From assembly GCF_016925535.1 (NCBI RefSeq), contig NZ_CP070496.1:806001-870000 (forward strand): DNA of 64,000 bases, read 5' to 3'. The stretch is from Natronoglycomyces albus (GTDB lineage Bacteria > Actinomycetota > Actinomycetes > Mycobacteriales > Micromonosporaceae). Of the stretch, positions 41,561-50,544 are shown one piece after another (position 1 is the stretch's first letter; every line of letters begins with the position of its first letter). The position numbers and the translations under genes were made by a program. Below the pieces are notes generated by a model. The model saw only the letters and a program-made list of their open reading frames with translations, did not search any database and was not told the origin of the DNA.

Positions 41561-44500
41561 GTGACCACCAAGCTGTTCCGGCGACAGCCACGCAAGCGTG
41601 GACCGCAATCCCCACGCGGCGACATTCTGCTGGAATCACCTCCGGACATGCCGGACCCGCAGCCCAAATCAATCGCGCAGGTCCTCATGATCCTGCCCAT
41701 GATGGCCGGTGCGGTGGCCATGATGCTCATGTACGCCGGACGAGGCGTCGGCGGTGGCGGCAGCGTCAACCCGCTGATGTACGTCATCGGCGGCATGATG
41801 GGCATCTCCATGATGAGCATGATGATCATGAACATCTCCGGGGCCCGCGGCAATAAGAAAGCCGAGCTCAACATCGAGCGACGCAACTACATGCGATACC
41901 TGGCCCAGGTGCGACGCAAAGTCCGTCGTGGTGCTGAGAAACAGTGGCGCGCCCAGCGCTGGCGCCACCCCGACGCCCACGCCCTGTGGTCGCTCGTCGG
42001 CTCTCGCCGCATGTGGGAACGTCGCCCCTCCGACGACGACTACCTTGACCTTCGCATAGGCATAGGTCAGCAACGTCTGGTCATGCGCATCAACCCGCCG
42101 GACACCAAACCGGTCGAAGACCTCGAACCCATGAGCGCCATGGCCTTGCGTCGGTTCGTGAAAGCCCACTCCAACGTGCCCGACATCCCCCGACCTCTGA
42201 ACCTCATGTCGGCCAGCCGCATCACCCTGCGCGGTGACCGCCCGGACGTCCTAGGCACCATGCGGGCCATGCTCGGCCAGCTGCTCGTCCTGCACTCGCC
42301 CGACGATGTGCTGGTGGCCGTAGTGGCCAGCCCCGAGCGACAAGAGGAATGGCACTGGCTCAAATGGGCTCCCCACGTCCAGCACCCCAGTGAGAACGAC
42401 GGCGCCGGACCGCTGCGTATGTTCTACGACACGGTGCCAAAGCTGGAACGCAGCCTCCGGGAAGAACTCAACGGACGCGGCAACTTCCAACAGGGCAAAG
42501 CCGACGAAGACCAAAAACACATCGTGGTCTTGATCGACGACGGCAACGAAGAAGGCGCGGCCGTGCTCGCCGGAGACGGAGCCGCCGGAGTCACCGTCAT
42601 CGACTTCTCCGGATACATGCCCCGCAAACCCAGCCCGTTGCACAAACTGCTGGACCTCTCCGAAGACACCATTCGGGAAGAACAACGCGGCCGCGTTCGT
42701 AACCTGGGCACCCCTGACAGAATTTCCCTGGGCCAAGCCGAAGGCATCGCCCGCCAGCTCGCCCCATGGCGACTCACGCTCGGAAAGCAATCGGGCGATG
42801 AAGCCGGCACCGAAGAGGGCCCCGGTGGCGTCTCCGCCTCACTCAACCAGACCATCGACATCACCGAGTTGCTGGGCATCCCCGACATGGCCCAGTTTGA
42901 CCCCACGGTCCACTGGAAAGAAAAGTCGATGAAGGAGTTCCTGAAGGTCCCCATCGGCCCCGGCGCCGACGGCGGCGTTGTCGACGTCGACTTCAAGGAA
43001 GCCGCCCAGGGCGGTATGGGCCCACACGGCCTGCTCGTTGGCGCGACCGGATCGGGTAAATCCGAGGTGCTGCGGACGTTCGTGGCCGCGCTGGCGGCGA
43101 CACACTCCTCAGAGGAACTGAACTTCATCCTCGTCGACTTCAAGGGTGGTGCGACGTTCGCCGCCCTAGACGACATGCCGCACGTGTCCGCCATCATCAC
43201 CAACCTGGCCGACGAGATCGCGCTGGTTGACCGTATGCAGGACGCCCTCGTGGGTGAACTCGTGCGCCGCCAGGAACTGTTGCGCTCGGCCGGTAACTTC
43301 ACCAACCGCACCGAGTACGAGAAGGCCCGCCTGGGTGGAGCCGCGCTCGACCCGATGCCCGCGTTGATGATCATTTGCGACGAGTTCTCCGAGATGCTGG
43401 TCGCCAAGCCCGAGTTCATCGACCTGTTCTTGCAGGTGGGGCGTATCGGCCGTTCGATCGGTGTGTACCAGTTGCTGGCCAGCCAGCGACTAGAGGAAGG
43501 CAAGTTGCGCGGCTTGGACACCTACCTGTCCTACCGGGTGGGTTTGCGGACGTTCTCCGCGCAGGAATCGCGCACCGTGCTGGGTGTTCCCGACGCCTAC
43601 GAGCTGCCGCAGGCACCCGGCCACGGTTATCTCCAAGTTGGTACCGAGGGCTTGGTGCGCTTTCGTGCCGCCTACGCCGGTGGCGAATACGAGCCGCGCA
43701 AAGACGTGGCCGTGTCCCGAGCCCAGCGCGTCGCGGCGGTGCAAAACAAGGTGCAGCGGTTCATCTCTGGCTACGTGGAGCCCCCGAGGGAACCAGAACC
43801 CGAAGAGGAACCGCAGCCGGACCCGGCCGAGTCAGCCGCCGATCTGCCGCCGGTGATCGAGGGAATCGAAGAGGGCCAAGAGATCACGCAAATGGACGTG
43901 CTGGTCGACCGCATGAAAGGCCATGGCCGTCCCGCGCACAAGGTCTGGTTGCCGCCGTTGGAGGACCCGCCAACGCTCGACCAGCTGGTCCCACGCATGG
44001 AGGTCACGGCAGACCGTGGTCTGTGTGCCCCGGGATGGCACCTCAACGGCAAGCTCACCGCGATCCTGGGCGAGGAAGACCGTCCGTTCGAGCAAAAGCG
44101 CGTACCGATGTCGATCGATCTGGCTGGCGCGGGTGGAAACATGGCCATCGCCGGTGGAACGCAGTCGGGTAAATCCACTGTGCTGCGTACCCTGATCGGC
44201 TCGTTGGCCTTGACCCACACGCCCCGGGAAGCGCAGTTCTTCTGCTTGGACTTCGGTGGCGGTACCTTGCGCGGAATCAATGACCTACCGCATGTGGCGG
44301 GCGTGTACGGCCGCCGTGACGTTGAGGGAGTGCGGCGCACGATCCAAGAGGTCATGACCATCTTGGACGAGCGCGAGGCTTTCTTCACCGCTCAGGGTCT
44401 GGACAGCATGGGCACTTACCGGAAAATGAAGGCCGAGGGCAAGTTTGCCGAGGACCCGTGGGGCGACGTCTTCCTAGTTATCGACAACTGGTTGACACTG

Positions 44501-45622
44501 CGCGACGATTTCGAGAAGTTTGTCGATGACATCATGGCCATCGGTAACCGAGGCCTGTCCTTTGGTGTGCACGTCATCGTGACTTGTAGCCGTTGGGGCG
44601 ACATTCGTCTGAACATGCGTGACATGTTCGGCACCAAGCTGGAACTCAAGCTGTCCGATCACCAAGAGTCCGAGATCGACCGCAAGCACGCCCAGAACGT
44701 CCCCAAGGGACGCCCAGGCCGTGGTCTGTCACTCCAGAAGCTGCACTTTATGTCTGGTGTGCCTCGGGTGGACGGTATCCGCGACGGCGACGACCTACAG
44801 CCGGGAGTGGCGGACTTCGTCAAGCGAGTCCAAGAAGCCTGGCAGGGTCAACCATGCCCGAAGGTTCGACTGCTGCCTCGCGAGCTGCATTTGCGCGACT
44901 ACTGGGAAATTGTCGATCGCAATATGCCCGGCATCCCGATCGGCATCAACGAGGCTGGCCTCAAACAGGTCAATCTGGACTTCAACGAGACGCCGCACCT
45001 GATGGTGTTTGGCGACTCGGAGTGCGGCAAGACCAACTTGTTGCGCCTCATTTGCAAGTCGATCACCGAGAAGTACAAGGTGGGCGAGGCCAAGATTGTT
45101 ATGGCCGACTATCGGCGCGGCATGTTGGGGGAGTTCAGCGAAGACTTCTTGCTGGACTATTCGATGGCCGCGCGCCAGTTCGACAACGCCTGCAAACAGA
45201 TGCGTGGTCCCTTGGAGAAACGCCTGCCCGGTGACGATGTCACCCCTGAGCAGCTGCGCGCTCGCAGCTGGTGGACGGGCCCCGAGTTGTTCATTGTGGT
45301 CGACGACTACGAGCTGGTCGCGACGCCCCGAGGTAACCCAATGCAGGGCCTGGCGGAGTTCATCCCGCAGGCGCGGGACATCGGTCTGCACATTATTGTG
45401 GCGCGCCGTTGCTCGGGCGTCTCGCGCGCGAGCATGGATCCGATCATCGGGGCGATGAAGCAGATCGAGTCCCCTGGTTTGCTCATGAGTGGCCGCAAAG
45501 AAGAGGGACCGGTCTTCGGTCAGCTGCGGCCGAGCCCGCAGCCGCCAGGACGGGGAACCCTGGTGCGCCGTCAAGACGGAGAGAATTTGATGCAGACCGC
45601 ACTGATGCCGCCACATCAATAA
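41561..45622 (+). CDS. eccC: type VII secretion ATPase EccC (EccCa-EccCb fusion)
   Basis: A 1353-residue motor of the type VII system. After a basic N-terminus (TTKLFRRQPRKRGP) come two membrane helices (about 45-100), then three FtsK/SpoIIIE ATPase domains. Their Walker A motifs are GATGSGKSE (about 493), GGTQSGKST (about 864) and GDSECGKTN (about 1150). All three keep the P-loop lysine. The single chain is the fused form seen outside some mycobacterial loci. The GTG at 41561 gives the usual N-terminus; GGGAG lies about 10 bases upstream. The two WXG100 substrate genes follow, and the last ATPase domain normally binds their C-terminal signal. Confidence 0.96.
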   Translation: MTTKLFRRQPRKRGPQSPRGDILLESPPDMPDPQPKSIAQVLMILPMMAGAVAMMLMYAGRGVGGGGSVNPLMYVIGGMMGISMMSMMIMNISGARGNKKAELNIERRNYMRYLAQVRRKVRRGAEKQWRAQRWRHPDAHALWSLVGSRRMWERRPSDDDYLDLRIGIGQQRLVMRINPPDTKPVEDLEPMSAMALRRFVKAHSNVPDIPRPLNLMSASRITLRGDRPDVLGTMRAMLGQLLVLHSPDDVLVAVVASPERQEEWHWLKWAPHVQHPSENDGAGPLRMFYDTVPKLERSLREELNGRGNFQQGKADEDQKHIVVLIDDGNEEGAAVLAGDGAAGVTVIDFSGYMPRKPSPLHKLLDLSEDTIREEQRGRVRNLGTPDRISLGQAEGIARQLAPWRLTLGKQSGDEAGTEEGPGGVSASLNQTIDITELLGIPDMAQFDPTVHWKEKSMKEFLKVPIGPGADGGVVDVDFKEAAQGGMGPHGLLVGATGSGKSEVLRTFVAALAATHSSEELNFILVDFKGGATFAALDDMPHVSAIITNLADEIALVDRMQDALVGELVRRQELLRSAGNFTNRTEYEKARLGGAALDPMPALMIICDEFSEMLVAKPEFIDLFLQVGRIGRSIGVYQLLASQRLEEGKLRGLDTYLSYRVGLRTFSAQESRTVLGVPDAYELPQAPGHGYLQVGTEGLVRFRAAYAGGEYEPRKDVAVSRAQRVAAVQNKVQRFISGYVEPPREPEPEEEPQPDPAESAADLPPVIEGIEEGQEITQMDVLVDRMKGHGRPAHKVWLPPLEDPPTLDQLVPRMEVTADRGLCAPGWHLNGKLTAILGEEDRPFEQKRVPMSIDLAGAGGNMAIAGGTQSGKSTVLRTLIGSLALTHTPREAQFFCLDFGGGTLRGINDLPHVAGVYGRRDVEGVRRTIQEVMTILDEREAFFTAQGLDSMGTYRKMKAEGKFAEDPWGDVFLVIDNWLTLRDDFEKFVDDIMAIGNRGLSFGVHVIVTCSRWGDIRLNMRDMFGTKLELKLSDHQESEIDRKHAQNVPKGRPGRGLSLQKLHFMSGVPRVDGIRDGDDLQPGVADFVKRVQEAWQGQPCPKVRLLPRELHLRDYWEIVDRNMPGIPIGINEAGLKQVNLDFNETPHLMVFGDSECGKTNLLRLICKSITEKYKVGEAKIVMADYRRGMLGEFSEDFLLDYSMAARQFDNACKQMRGPLEKRLPGDDVTPEQLRARSWWTGPELFIVVDDYELVATPRGNPMQGLAEFIPQARDIGLHIIVARRCSGVSRASMDPIIGAMKQIESPGLLMSGRKEEGPVFGQLRPSPQPPGRGTLVRRQDGENLMQTALMPPHQ

Positions 45623-46185
45623 TGCGGTCCAAATAATCGAACAAAATTCGATAGAGGGCTGTGTGGGTCTTTTAAAGCCCGCACAGCCCTCATTTGTGTG
45701 GTCGGAATCAAGGTTGGTTCCGGCCACACTTCATAGCGTTGTGTGAGAACGCTTGCACACATGTCGTGCTGATGATTCCGATTGGGTCGCCGTTGTTTCG
45801 CTGTGGCGGCAACTGAAGCGGTCCGTATGTCCCCTGGGGCCACAATTCGGGTATGGGGCGCTATTGTTGACGTAGGTCAGTATGCTGGCTTCTAGGTCAG
45901 CTTCATTGGCCTTCATGGCTTCATCCCTGGGCCCGGCGCACAACTTGTGTTCACGCCACGACGAACAGTTACTTGAGGTTTTGAGCGAGTGCTGGCACGA
46001 AGTGAGGAGACACAAACTTGTGTGAGTCCAGTAAGCTATGAAATGCAAGCCAACCCGGTGGGTTTGCCTAATCGGGTTATGGTGGAACTGAACCACTTCG
46101 ATAAAGTTCAAACACACTGGGAAACCCCTGAGGCGGATGGATACCCGTCGACCTCAGCCCCCGGTCTAACTCACAGGAGGTGTAC
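45623..46185. other. intergenic region upstream of the WXG100 pair
   Basis: About 560 bases without a convincing gene. It begins with the eccC terminator and probably contains a separate, strong promoter for the two WXG100 genes, which are usually made in much larger amounts than the channel. Confidence 0.4.
45654..45691 (+). terminator. terminator after eccC
   Basis: GAGGGCTGTGTGGG (45654-45667) pairs with CCCGCACAGCCCTC (45678-45691), 14 bp with one G-U pair, followed by ATTT. It lies 31 bases after the eccC stop. Confidence 0.8.
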
Positions 46186-46488
46186 ATGGGCGGCATAGCA
46201 ATGGACGCCGCGACAGTTCGCAAAGCGGCAAGCGACGTCCGGACCACCCGGTCCGACGTTGATGGCGAACTGAACGGCATTCGTGGCATTTGCGACAACC
46301 TGGCTGCTGGCTGGACCGGTCAAGCTGGTGCTTCGTTCCAAAACGCGATGAACCACTGGGACCAAAACGCCAACAGGTTGCTCACCGCTCTGGACGACAT
46401 CGCTGACATGCTCGACGGCGGCGCCAACCAGCAAGAGGCGCAAGACCAAGAGCAAGCAGCCGAGTTCAACAAGTTCGACGCTCTCTAA
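46186..46488 (+). CDS. WXG100 protein (EsxB/CFP-10-like)
   Basis: A 100-residue helical-hairpin protein with the WxG turn at W43-T-G45 (AAGWTGQAG). It lacks cysteine pairs and signal peptide. The C-terminus is acidic and flexible (QDQEQAAEFNKFDAL), which is where EccC-binding signals sit in EsxB proteins. AGGAGG is 5 bases before the ATG at 46186, which decides the start against the GTG at 46180. With the next gene it should form the secreted heterodimer of this type VII system. Confidence 0.92.
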   Translation: MGGIAMDAATVRKAASDVRTTRSDVDGELNGIRGICDNLAAGWTGQAGASFQNAMNHWDQNANRLLTALDDIADMLDGGANQQEAQDQEQAAEFNKFDAL

Positions 46489-46527
46489 ACTTAGACCTAA
46501 TTAACGAAGGCGAGGTGTAAAACACCA

Positions 46528-46812
46528 ATGGGTGACCGTATTCAACTAAATTACGCACAGCTGGAAGAGTCCTCTCAGGAGCTCCACCGTCGCGAGCAGC
46601 AGATTGAATCGATGCTGGCCGACCTGGAAAAAATGCTCGACGCGATGGACTGGGAAGGTGAAGACCGCGGCGCTTACCAGGCCCACAAGGCCGAGTGGAA
46701 CACCGCCATGGACAACCTGAACGAGATTCTGGTTATGATTTCCAAGGCTGTTGACAACGCCAAAGAGCGTTACCGCGAGACTGAAATGCGGAACGCTTCC
46801 AGCTGGGGCTAG
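46528..46812 (+). CDS. WXG100 protein (EsxA/ESAT-6-like)
   Basis: A 94-residue helical-hairpin protein with the WxG turn at W42-E-G44. YRETE at 82-86 fits the YxxxE export signal after the second helix, so this partner seems to carry the general secretion motif. GAGGTG lies about 11 bases before the ATG. It follows the first WXG100 gene after 39 bases, and a canonical terminator with a T-run lies downstream. Confidence 0.92.
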   Translation: MGDRIQLNYAQLEESSQELHRREQQIESMLADLEKMLDAMDWEGEDRGAYQAHKAEWNTAMDNLNEILVMISKAVDNAKERYRETEMRNASSWG

Positions 46813-46936
46813 ACCCCTGGATGACTTCACGTCACCTCGAAGTTATCTCACCGGTAGGTGGAGCTCGACGTTGTGCCAGAGCTCGCTGGAATACCTTCGA
46901 GTAACGGAGAGTTCGCTCCACCTCATCTCAGCTACG

Positions 46937-46973
46937 AACTTGGGTGAACCCACACGCGGGGTTCACCCAAGTT
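46937..46973 (+). terminator. intrinsic terminator after the WXG100 pair
   Basis: AACTTGGGTGAACCC (46937-46951) pairs perfectly with GGGTTCACCCAAGTT (46959-46973), 15 bp, and is followed by more T residues. It is the most classical terminator in the window. Confidence 0.93.
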
Positions 46974-46979
46974 TTTTTG

Positions 46980-47463
46980 TGTATGGATTGCCGGGTGGGC
47001 CGCGGGTGGCGCACAGAATTCCATCCTTAATAACCTCAAGCGAGTCTTACTCTTCGGTGAATGTGAGTTAAGCGATACTGCTCATATAGGGATTGGGTTG
47101 GGAGGAATGGGAGCGGTCAATCATATTGATGCTTCTGTATTGAAATAGATCTTCCCGCCGCGCGATTCGCCAGATTCGTATTCGCGAAGTTGGATAGAAG
47201 TGGCGTAAAACAAGCAACGCTACGTCCTTGTTCAACACAATGCGTGGACTGCCGGGGAAACCTACTTGCCCACCTAGTTGGGCCATTGTAGAGGCACGAT
47301 GGCCCACGATGATGAAACGCGCAGCGCTTACGAAAGGCAGCTACCACGTACTCCTCAGCCTGCGGACTAGCCCTCGCATTGCCACCTGTGACCTAGAATC
47401 CGCTCGAACGCATAAACCTCGGTAGCGATGCCTCAACCCGCGCTGGTGGCGAAGAGGATACTC
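46980..47463. other. intergenic region between WXG100 genes and mycosin
   Basis: About 480 bases with lower GC and no convincing gene between convergent units. The repeats at its right end are listed separately. No RNA gene was recognised. Confidence 0.4.
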
Positions 47464-47575
47464 CGGACGCGCTGAGGGGCCGCAAAGTTGGGCATCTCGC
47501 GTTCCAAGTACTACCGGGATACTCGGACGCGCTGAGGGGCCCCTAGAAACACCTAGAGGCCCCTCAGCGCGTCCG
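47464..47575 (-). terminator. mycosin terminator with an extra copy of one stem arm
   Basis: An 18-bp perfect stem pairs 47524-47541 (CGGACGCGCTGAGGGGCC) with 47558-47575, with an additional small CTAG/CTAG inner pair. It begins 4 bases after the mycosin stop on the minus strand. A second identical copy of the outer arm lies at 47464-47481, 60 bases farther, and each copy is preceded by GGATACTC. The right arm could therefore pair with either copy. Confidence 0.75.
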
Positions 47576-47578
47576 TCT

Positions 47579-48859
47579 CTATTCGTCGAGGTTCTTGCGC
47601 GTGCCGGGAGCCCATCCACGGGAGCGTCCCACCGGAACGAGCTTCCGCAGGACCACCACCACGATGATGAGCGCCACCGAGCCGATCAAGGTGAACGCGG
47701 CGGCCATCTTCGTCTCCCGCAACGGGTCAACCACCCGTGGCCACTGCTCGACTGTCTGCTCCTGCGGCTGGACCGCGTTACCTTCCTCATCGCCGGTGAG
47801 CGGCGTTGGGTCCATATCAGTCAACGCGCGATAGGTGTTGACGATGCCCCAGCCGTAAAAGTTGTTGTCCGGCCCACCTGGGGGGTCGGCGGTGGCAAAG
47901 AGGCGCTCCCGGATCTCATCGACGGTCATTTCGGGGAACTTTGCCCGCATAAGCGCGACCGTGCCCGACACCTGGGGGGTGGCAAAACTGGTTCCGTTGA
48001 CGCCGTGAATGTAGCCTGCGCCTCCGGGAGCCGGGCCGCTGATGTCGATACCGGGTGCGACGATCTCCACCGCCGAGCCGTAGTTGGACATCGCGTTCCA
48101 GGCTCCCGAACCGTCGATCGCTCCCACCGCGATCACACCGTCGTACATGGCCGGGTAAGCGGGCACATCCGAAGGTGCCTGATCGAGAAACTCGCTTTCG
48201 TTGCCCACCGCCGCCACGATCACCACATCCGAGGCCAAGGCTCGTTCAACGGCGGCCTCGAGGCCAGGGGTGTGCATGGAGCCGGCCGAAATGTTGATGA
48301 CATCGGCACCGGCGGCAACCGCAAGGTCGATCGATTCCTCAATGGCCAACGAGACCAGAGGCCGATCAGACTCTGAGATCACCAGTTCCGCCGCCGGCAG
48401 GGTCCGGTAGGCGATGATCTCCGCCTCGGGGGCGATACCCGTATAGCGGACGCCCTCCTCGGAACCACCAGCGATGATTCCGGCCACTACCGTGCCATGA
48501 CCGTCGCTGTCGCATCCGCCATGATGAGCATCGCTGGAGTGCCCGTCCGCGCCCTCGATCACCCTGCCGCCAAACGCGGGGTGATCCATGGCCACCCCTG
48601 AATCCAGGACCGCCACCTTGACCGGAGTTCCGTCGGGAAAGGTGCCGCGCGAGTGCGGGTGAGCCAGGTCCAAGTTCATTCGTTGCACGTGCCAGGGAGT
48701 CTGGTTCAACGCCGTTCCCTCGGAGCCGGGGCTGCACTCGTCGGGCCATTCGTCGGCAAACGCGGGCGAGGCCAAACCGGGCAGAACAACGAGGGTCATC
48801 GCCATCAAAATGACGGCTAGGTAGCGGGGAATCTGCTTGAGGGTGCGCACGGAACTCAT
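47579..48859 (-). CDS. mycP: mycosin, type VII secretion-associated serine protease
   Basis: A 426-residue subtilisin-like protease. A signal peptide (about 1-35) ends near SPAFA. The catalytic triad is complete: Asp86 in VLDSGV, His121 in GHGTVVAG and Ser291 in NGTSFATP, with the oxyanion Asn220 in VGNESE. A C-terminal membrane helix (about 385-407) anchors it outside the cell. Mycosins stabilise the type VII channel and cut some substrates. The ATG at 48859 is chosen: AGGA lies 8 bases upstream and the signal peptide then has normal length; the frame is open 22 codons further. It is divergent from eccE. Confidence 0.95.
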   Translation of the reverse strand: MSSVRTLKQIPRYLAVILMAMTLVVLPGLASPAFADEWPDECSPGSEGTALNQTPWHVQRMNLDLAHPHSRGTFPDGTPVKVAVLDSGVAMDHPAFGGRVIEGADGHSSDAHHGGCDSDGHGTVVAGIIAGGSEEGVRYTGIAPEAEIIAYRTLPAAELVISESDRPLVSLAIEESIDLAVAAGADVINISAGSMHTPGLEAAVERALASDVVIVAAVGNESEFLDQAPSDVPAYPAMYDGVIAVGAIDGSGAWNAMSNYGSAVEIVAPGIDISGPAPGGAGYIHGVNGTSFATPQVSGTVALMRAKFPEMTVDEIRERLFATADPPGGPDNNFYGWGIVNTYRALTDMDPTPLTGDEEGNAVQPQEQTVEQWPRVVDPLRETKMAAAFTLIGSVALIIVVVVLRKLVPVGRSRGWAPGTRKNLDE

Positions 48860-49293
48860 TCTAACCGTCCTATGCCTTTGTCTCTTGTCCACTGGGTTGG
48901 CTCGACCGGATGAGCCCCCTTCCAACTGCCACTATGCAAATCGGGTCATCGACAGAACACATAGGGTGTTCTCGGTGGTGGTCGAGTCGAGGAGATCGAA
49001 GTGACATCTGACCACCGGCGGGGTTGGCGAATCGCGTTTGCACGGGGAAGATATAAGGGTATGGCGTAGCGGGTCCACCGTGGAGACTAACGTCGGCGTA
49101 TTCGTCGGGTCGTTTACTCCGGTGAATGTTCACACCCGCACGCATAAGTCTGGTGGATGTATCTCGGTGCAATTCGAGGAAGTCCCTGGGAAGAGGCGGC
49201 CGCGTCGCGGTGGCCTCATGCAAAGGATTTGCGCTGAAAGCCTACGATGGTAGACGACATATCGCCTTCTCCCCCGATGGGACGTGTCCGTAA
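48860..49293. other. divergent promoter region between mycosin and eccE
   Basis: About 430 bases without a gene; it should carry promoters for the mycosin gene (minus) and for eccE (plus). No clear operator or repeat was found. Confidence 0.4.
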
Positions 49294-50544
49294 ATGACGA
49301 TGATGCAACAGTCGCCCCAACAAGCCCGCGGCACCGCATCTGTGCAGGTAACCGATCAGAGAGTGGGTGAACCCGTAGCGTTCACCGTTCGGTCTTCGGG
49401 CCGGGTCGGTCCTTTGACGCTGTTCCAGCTCATCGCGGTCGAAATCGCCCTAGCGGTGGCCTTGATCGGGTTCATGTTGGACCTGCCTTTCCAGATCGCC
49501 GGTGGCGTGATCGCCCTGACGATCATCGTGCTGGTCTTCATCCGATCCGGGGACCGCTGGTGGTACCAGACGTTGCCTTTGAAATATCGCCTCAGCGCTC
49601 GGGTGAAGGCACTGGACCCCGACCAAACCAACGATGTCTTGCACCGCATCGCTCCCGACTTGGGGATCAACGGTGTCGAAGACCGTGACAACAGCATCGG
49701 CATCGGGCACGATAACGGGGGATGGTTCACCGTGCTCGCCCTCGGAAGCGCCGACGGCGTGACACAGGCGATCCCGCTGGAACGGCTGGAACGTCTCTTC
49801 GACGAGACATCGGTCCCTGTCACGGCAGTGCAGATCGTCGGTCACACCACGCCTGTGGGCCTTGCCGCCTACGACAAGTCGCCCGCCGCCCGTTCCTATC
49901 AGGAACTGCTCGGGGGAGTCCCCGCCGTAGTCCACCACAAATCGTGGCTGTCGGTGCGCCTGGGCGCGCAAGATGCCCGCGCCGCGTCCTCTGAGCGCGG
50001 CGGAGAGGTCGAAGGTGTCTACAAGGCCCTCGCGTCCACCTCCAGCCGTGTCAGCAAACTCCTGACCAACGTGGGAGTCCCCAACCGCATCCTCGACGCC
50101 GATGGCCTCCGCGACGCCGTGCAACAGTCGCTGGGCGTGGCGTTCGCGCCGGTTCCCGGAGAACGCACCAGCGAGGACTGGGACCACTGGTATGCCGACG
50201 GTCTGCGCCACGTCTCCTATCGCATCGTCAAGTGGCCCACTGACGAAGCCACCTTGAAACGCTCGGTGGACGCACTGGCCGGTGTTCCCGCCGCCTTCAC
50301 CACCGTGTCCACAGTCGTCACCCCGGGAGCGGTCGGCACGGTGAGTGCCGATGGCCGAGTGACCGGGCGCCAGCTGGCCGTCGAGACCATCGTGCGCATG
50401 GCCCTCGACCAGCAAACGTGGGACGCGGGCCAAACCCAGTTGCTGAACGTCGCCGATGAACTCGGCGTCAAGCTGGAGAGGCTGGACGGCGAGCATGGCC
50501 CCGCCGCGTACGCGACCGCCCCCACCGGAGGAGGACCCCGATGA
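49294..50544 (+). CDS. eccE: type VII secretion protein EccE
   Basis: A 416-residue peripheral component of the type VII channel. Two membrane helices lie near the N-terminus (about 40-85; LFQLIAVEIALAVALIGFML and IAGGVIALTIIVLVFI), followed by DRWWYQTLPLKYRL and a large cytoplasmic domain (about 110-410), as in EccE. Several ATG codons lie close together at the start (MTMM), so the exact start may be a few codons later. The stop overlaps the next gene by four bases (ATGA), so that protein is made together with EccE. Confidence 0.88.
   Translation: MTMMQQSPQQARGTASVQVTDQRVGEPVAFTVRSSGRVGPLTLFQLIAVEIALAVALIGFMLDLPFQIAGGVIALTIIVLVFIRSGDRWWYQTLPLKYRLSARVKALDPDQTNDVLHRIAPDLGINGVEDRDNSIGIGHDNGGWFTVLALGSADGVTQAIPLERLERLFDETSVPVTAVQIVGHTTPVGLAAYDKSPAARSYQELLGGVPAVVHHKSWLSVRLGAQDARAASSERGGEVEGVYKALASTSSRVSKLLTNVGVPNRILDADGLRDAVQQSLGVAFAPVPGERTSEDWDHWYADGLRHVSYRIVKWPTDEATLKRSVDALAGVPAAFTTVSTVVTPGAVGTVSADGRVTGRQLAVETIVRMALDQQTWDAGQTQLLNVADELGVKLERLDGEHGPAAYATAPTGGGPR

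Noticed and set aside
43375-44172. 265-codon plus-strand frame within eccC
   Set aside because: Alternative frame of a conserved ATPase domain.
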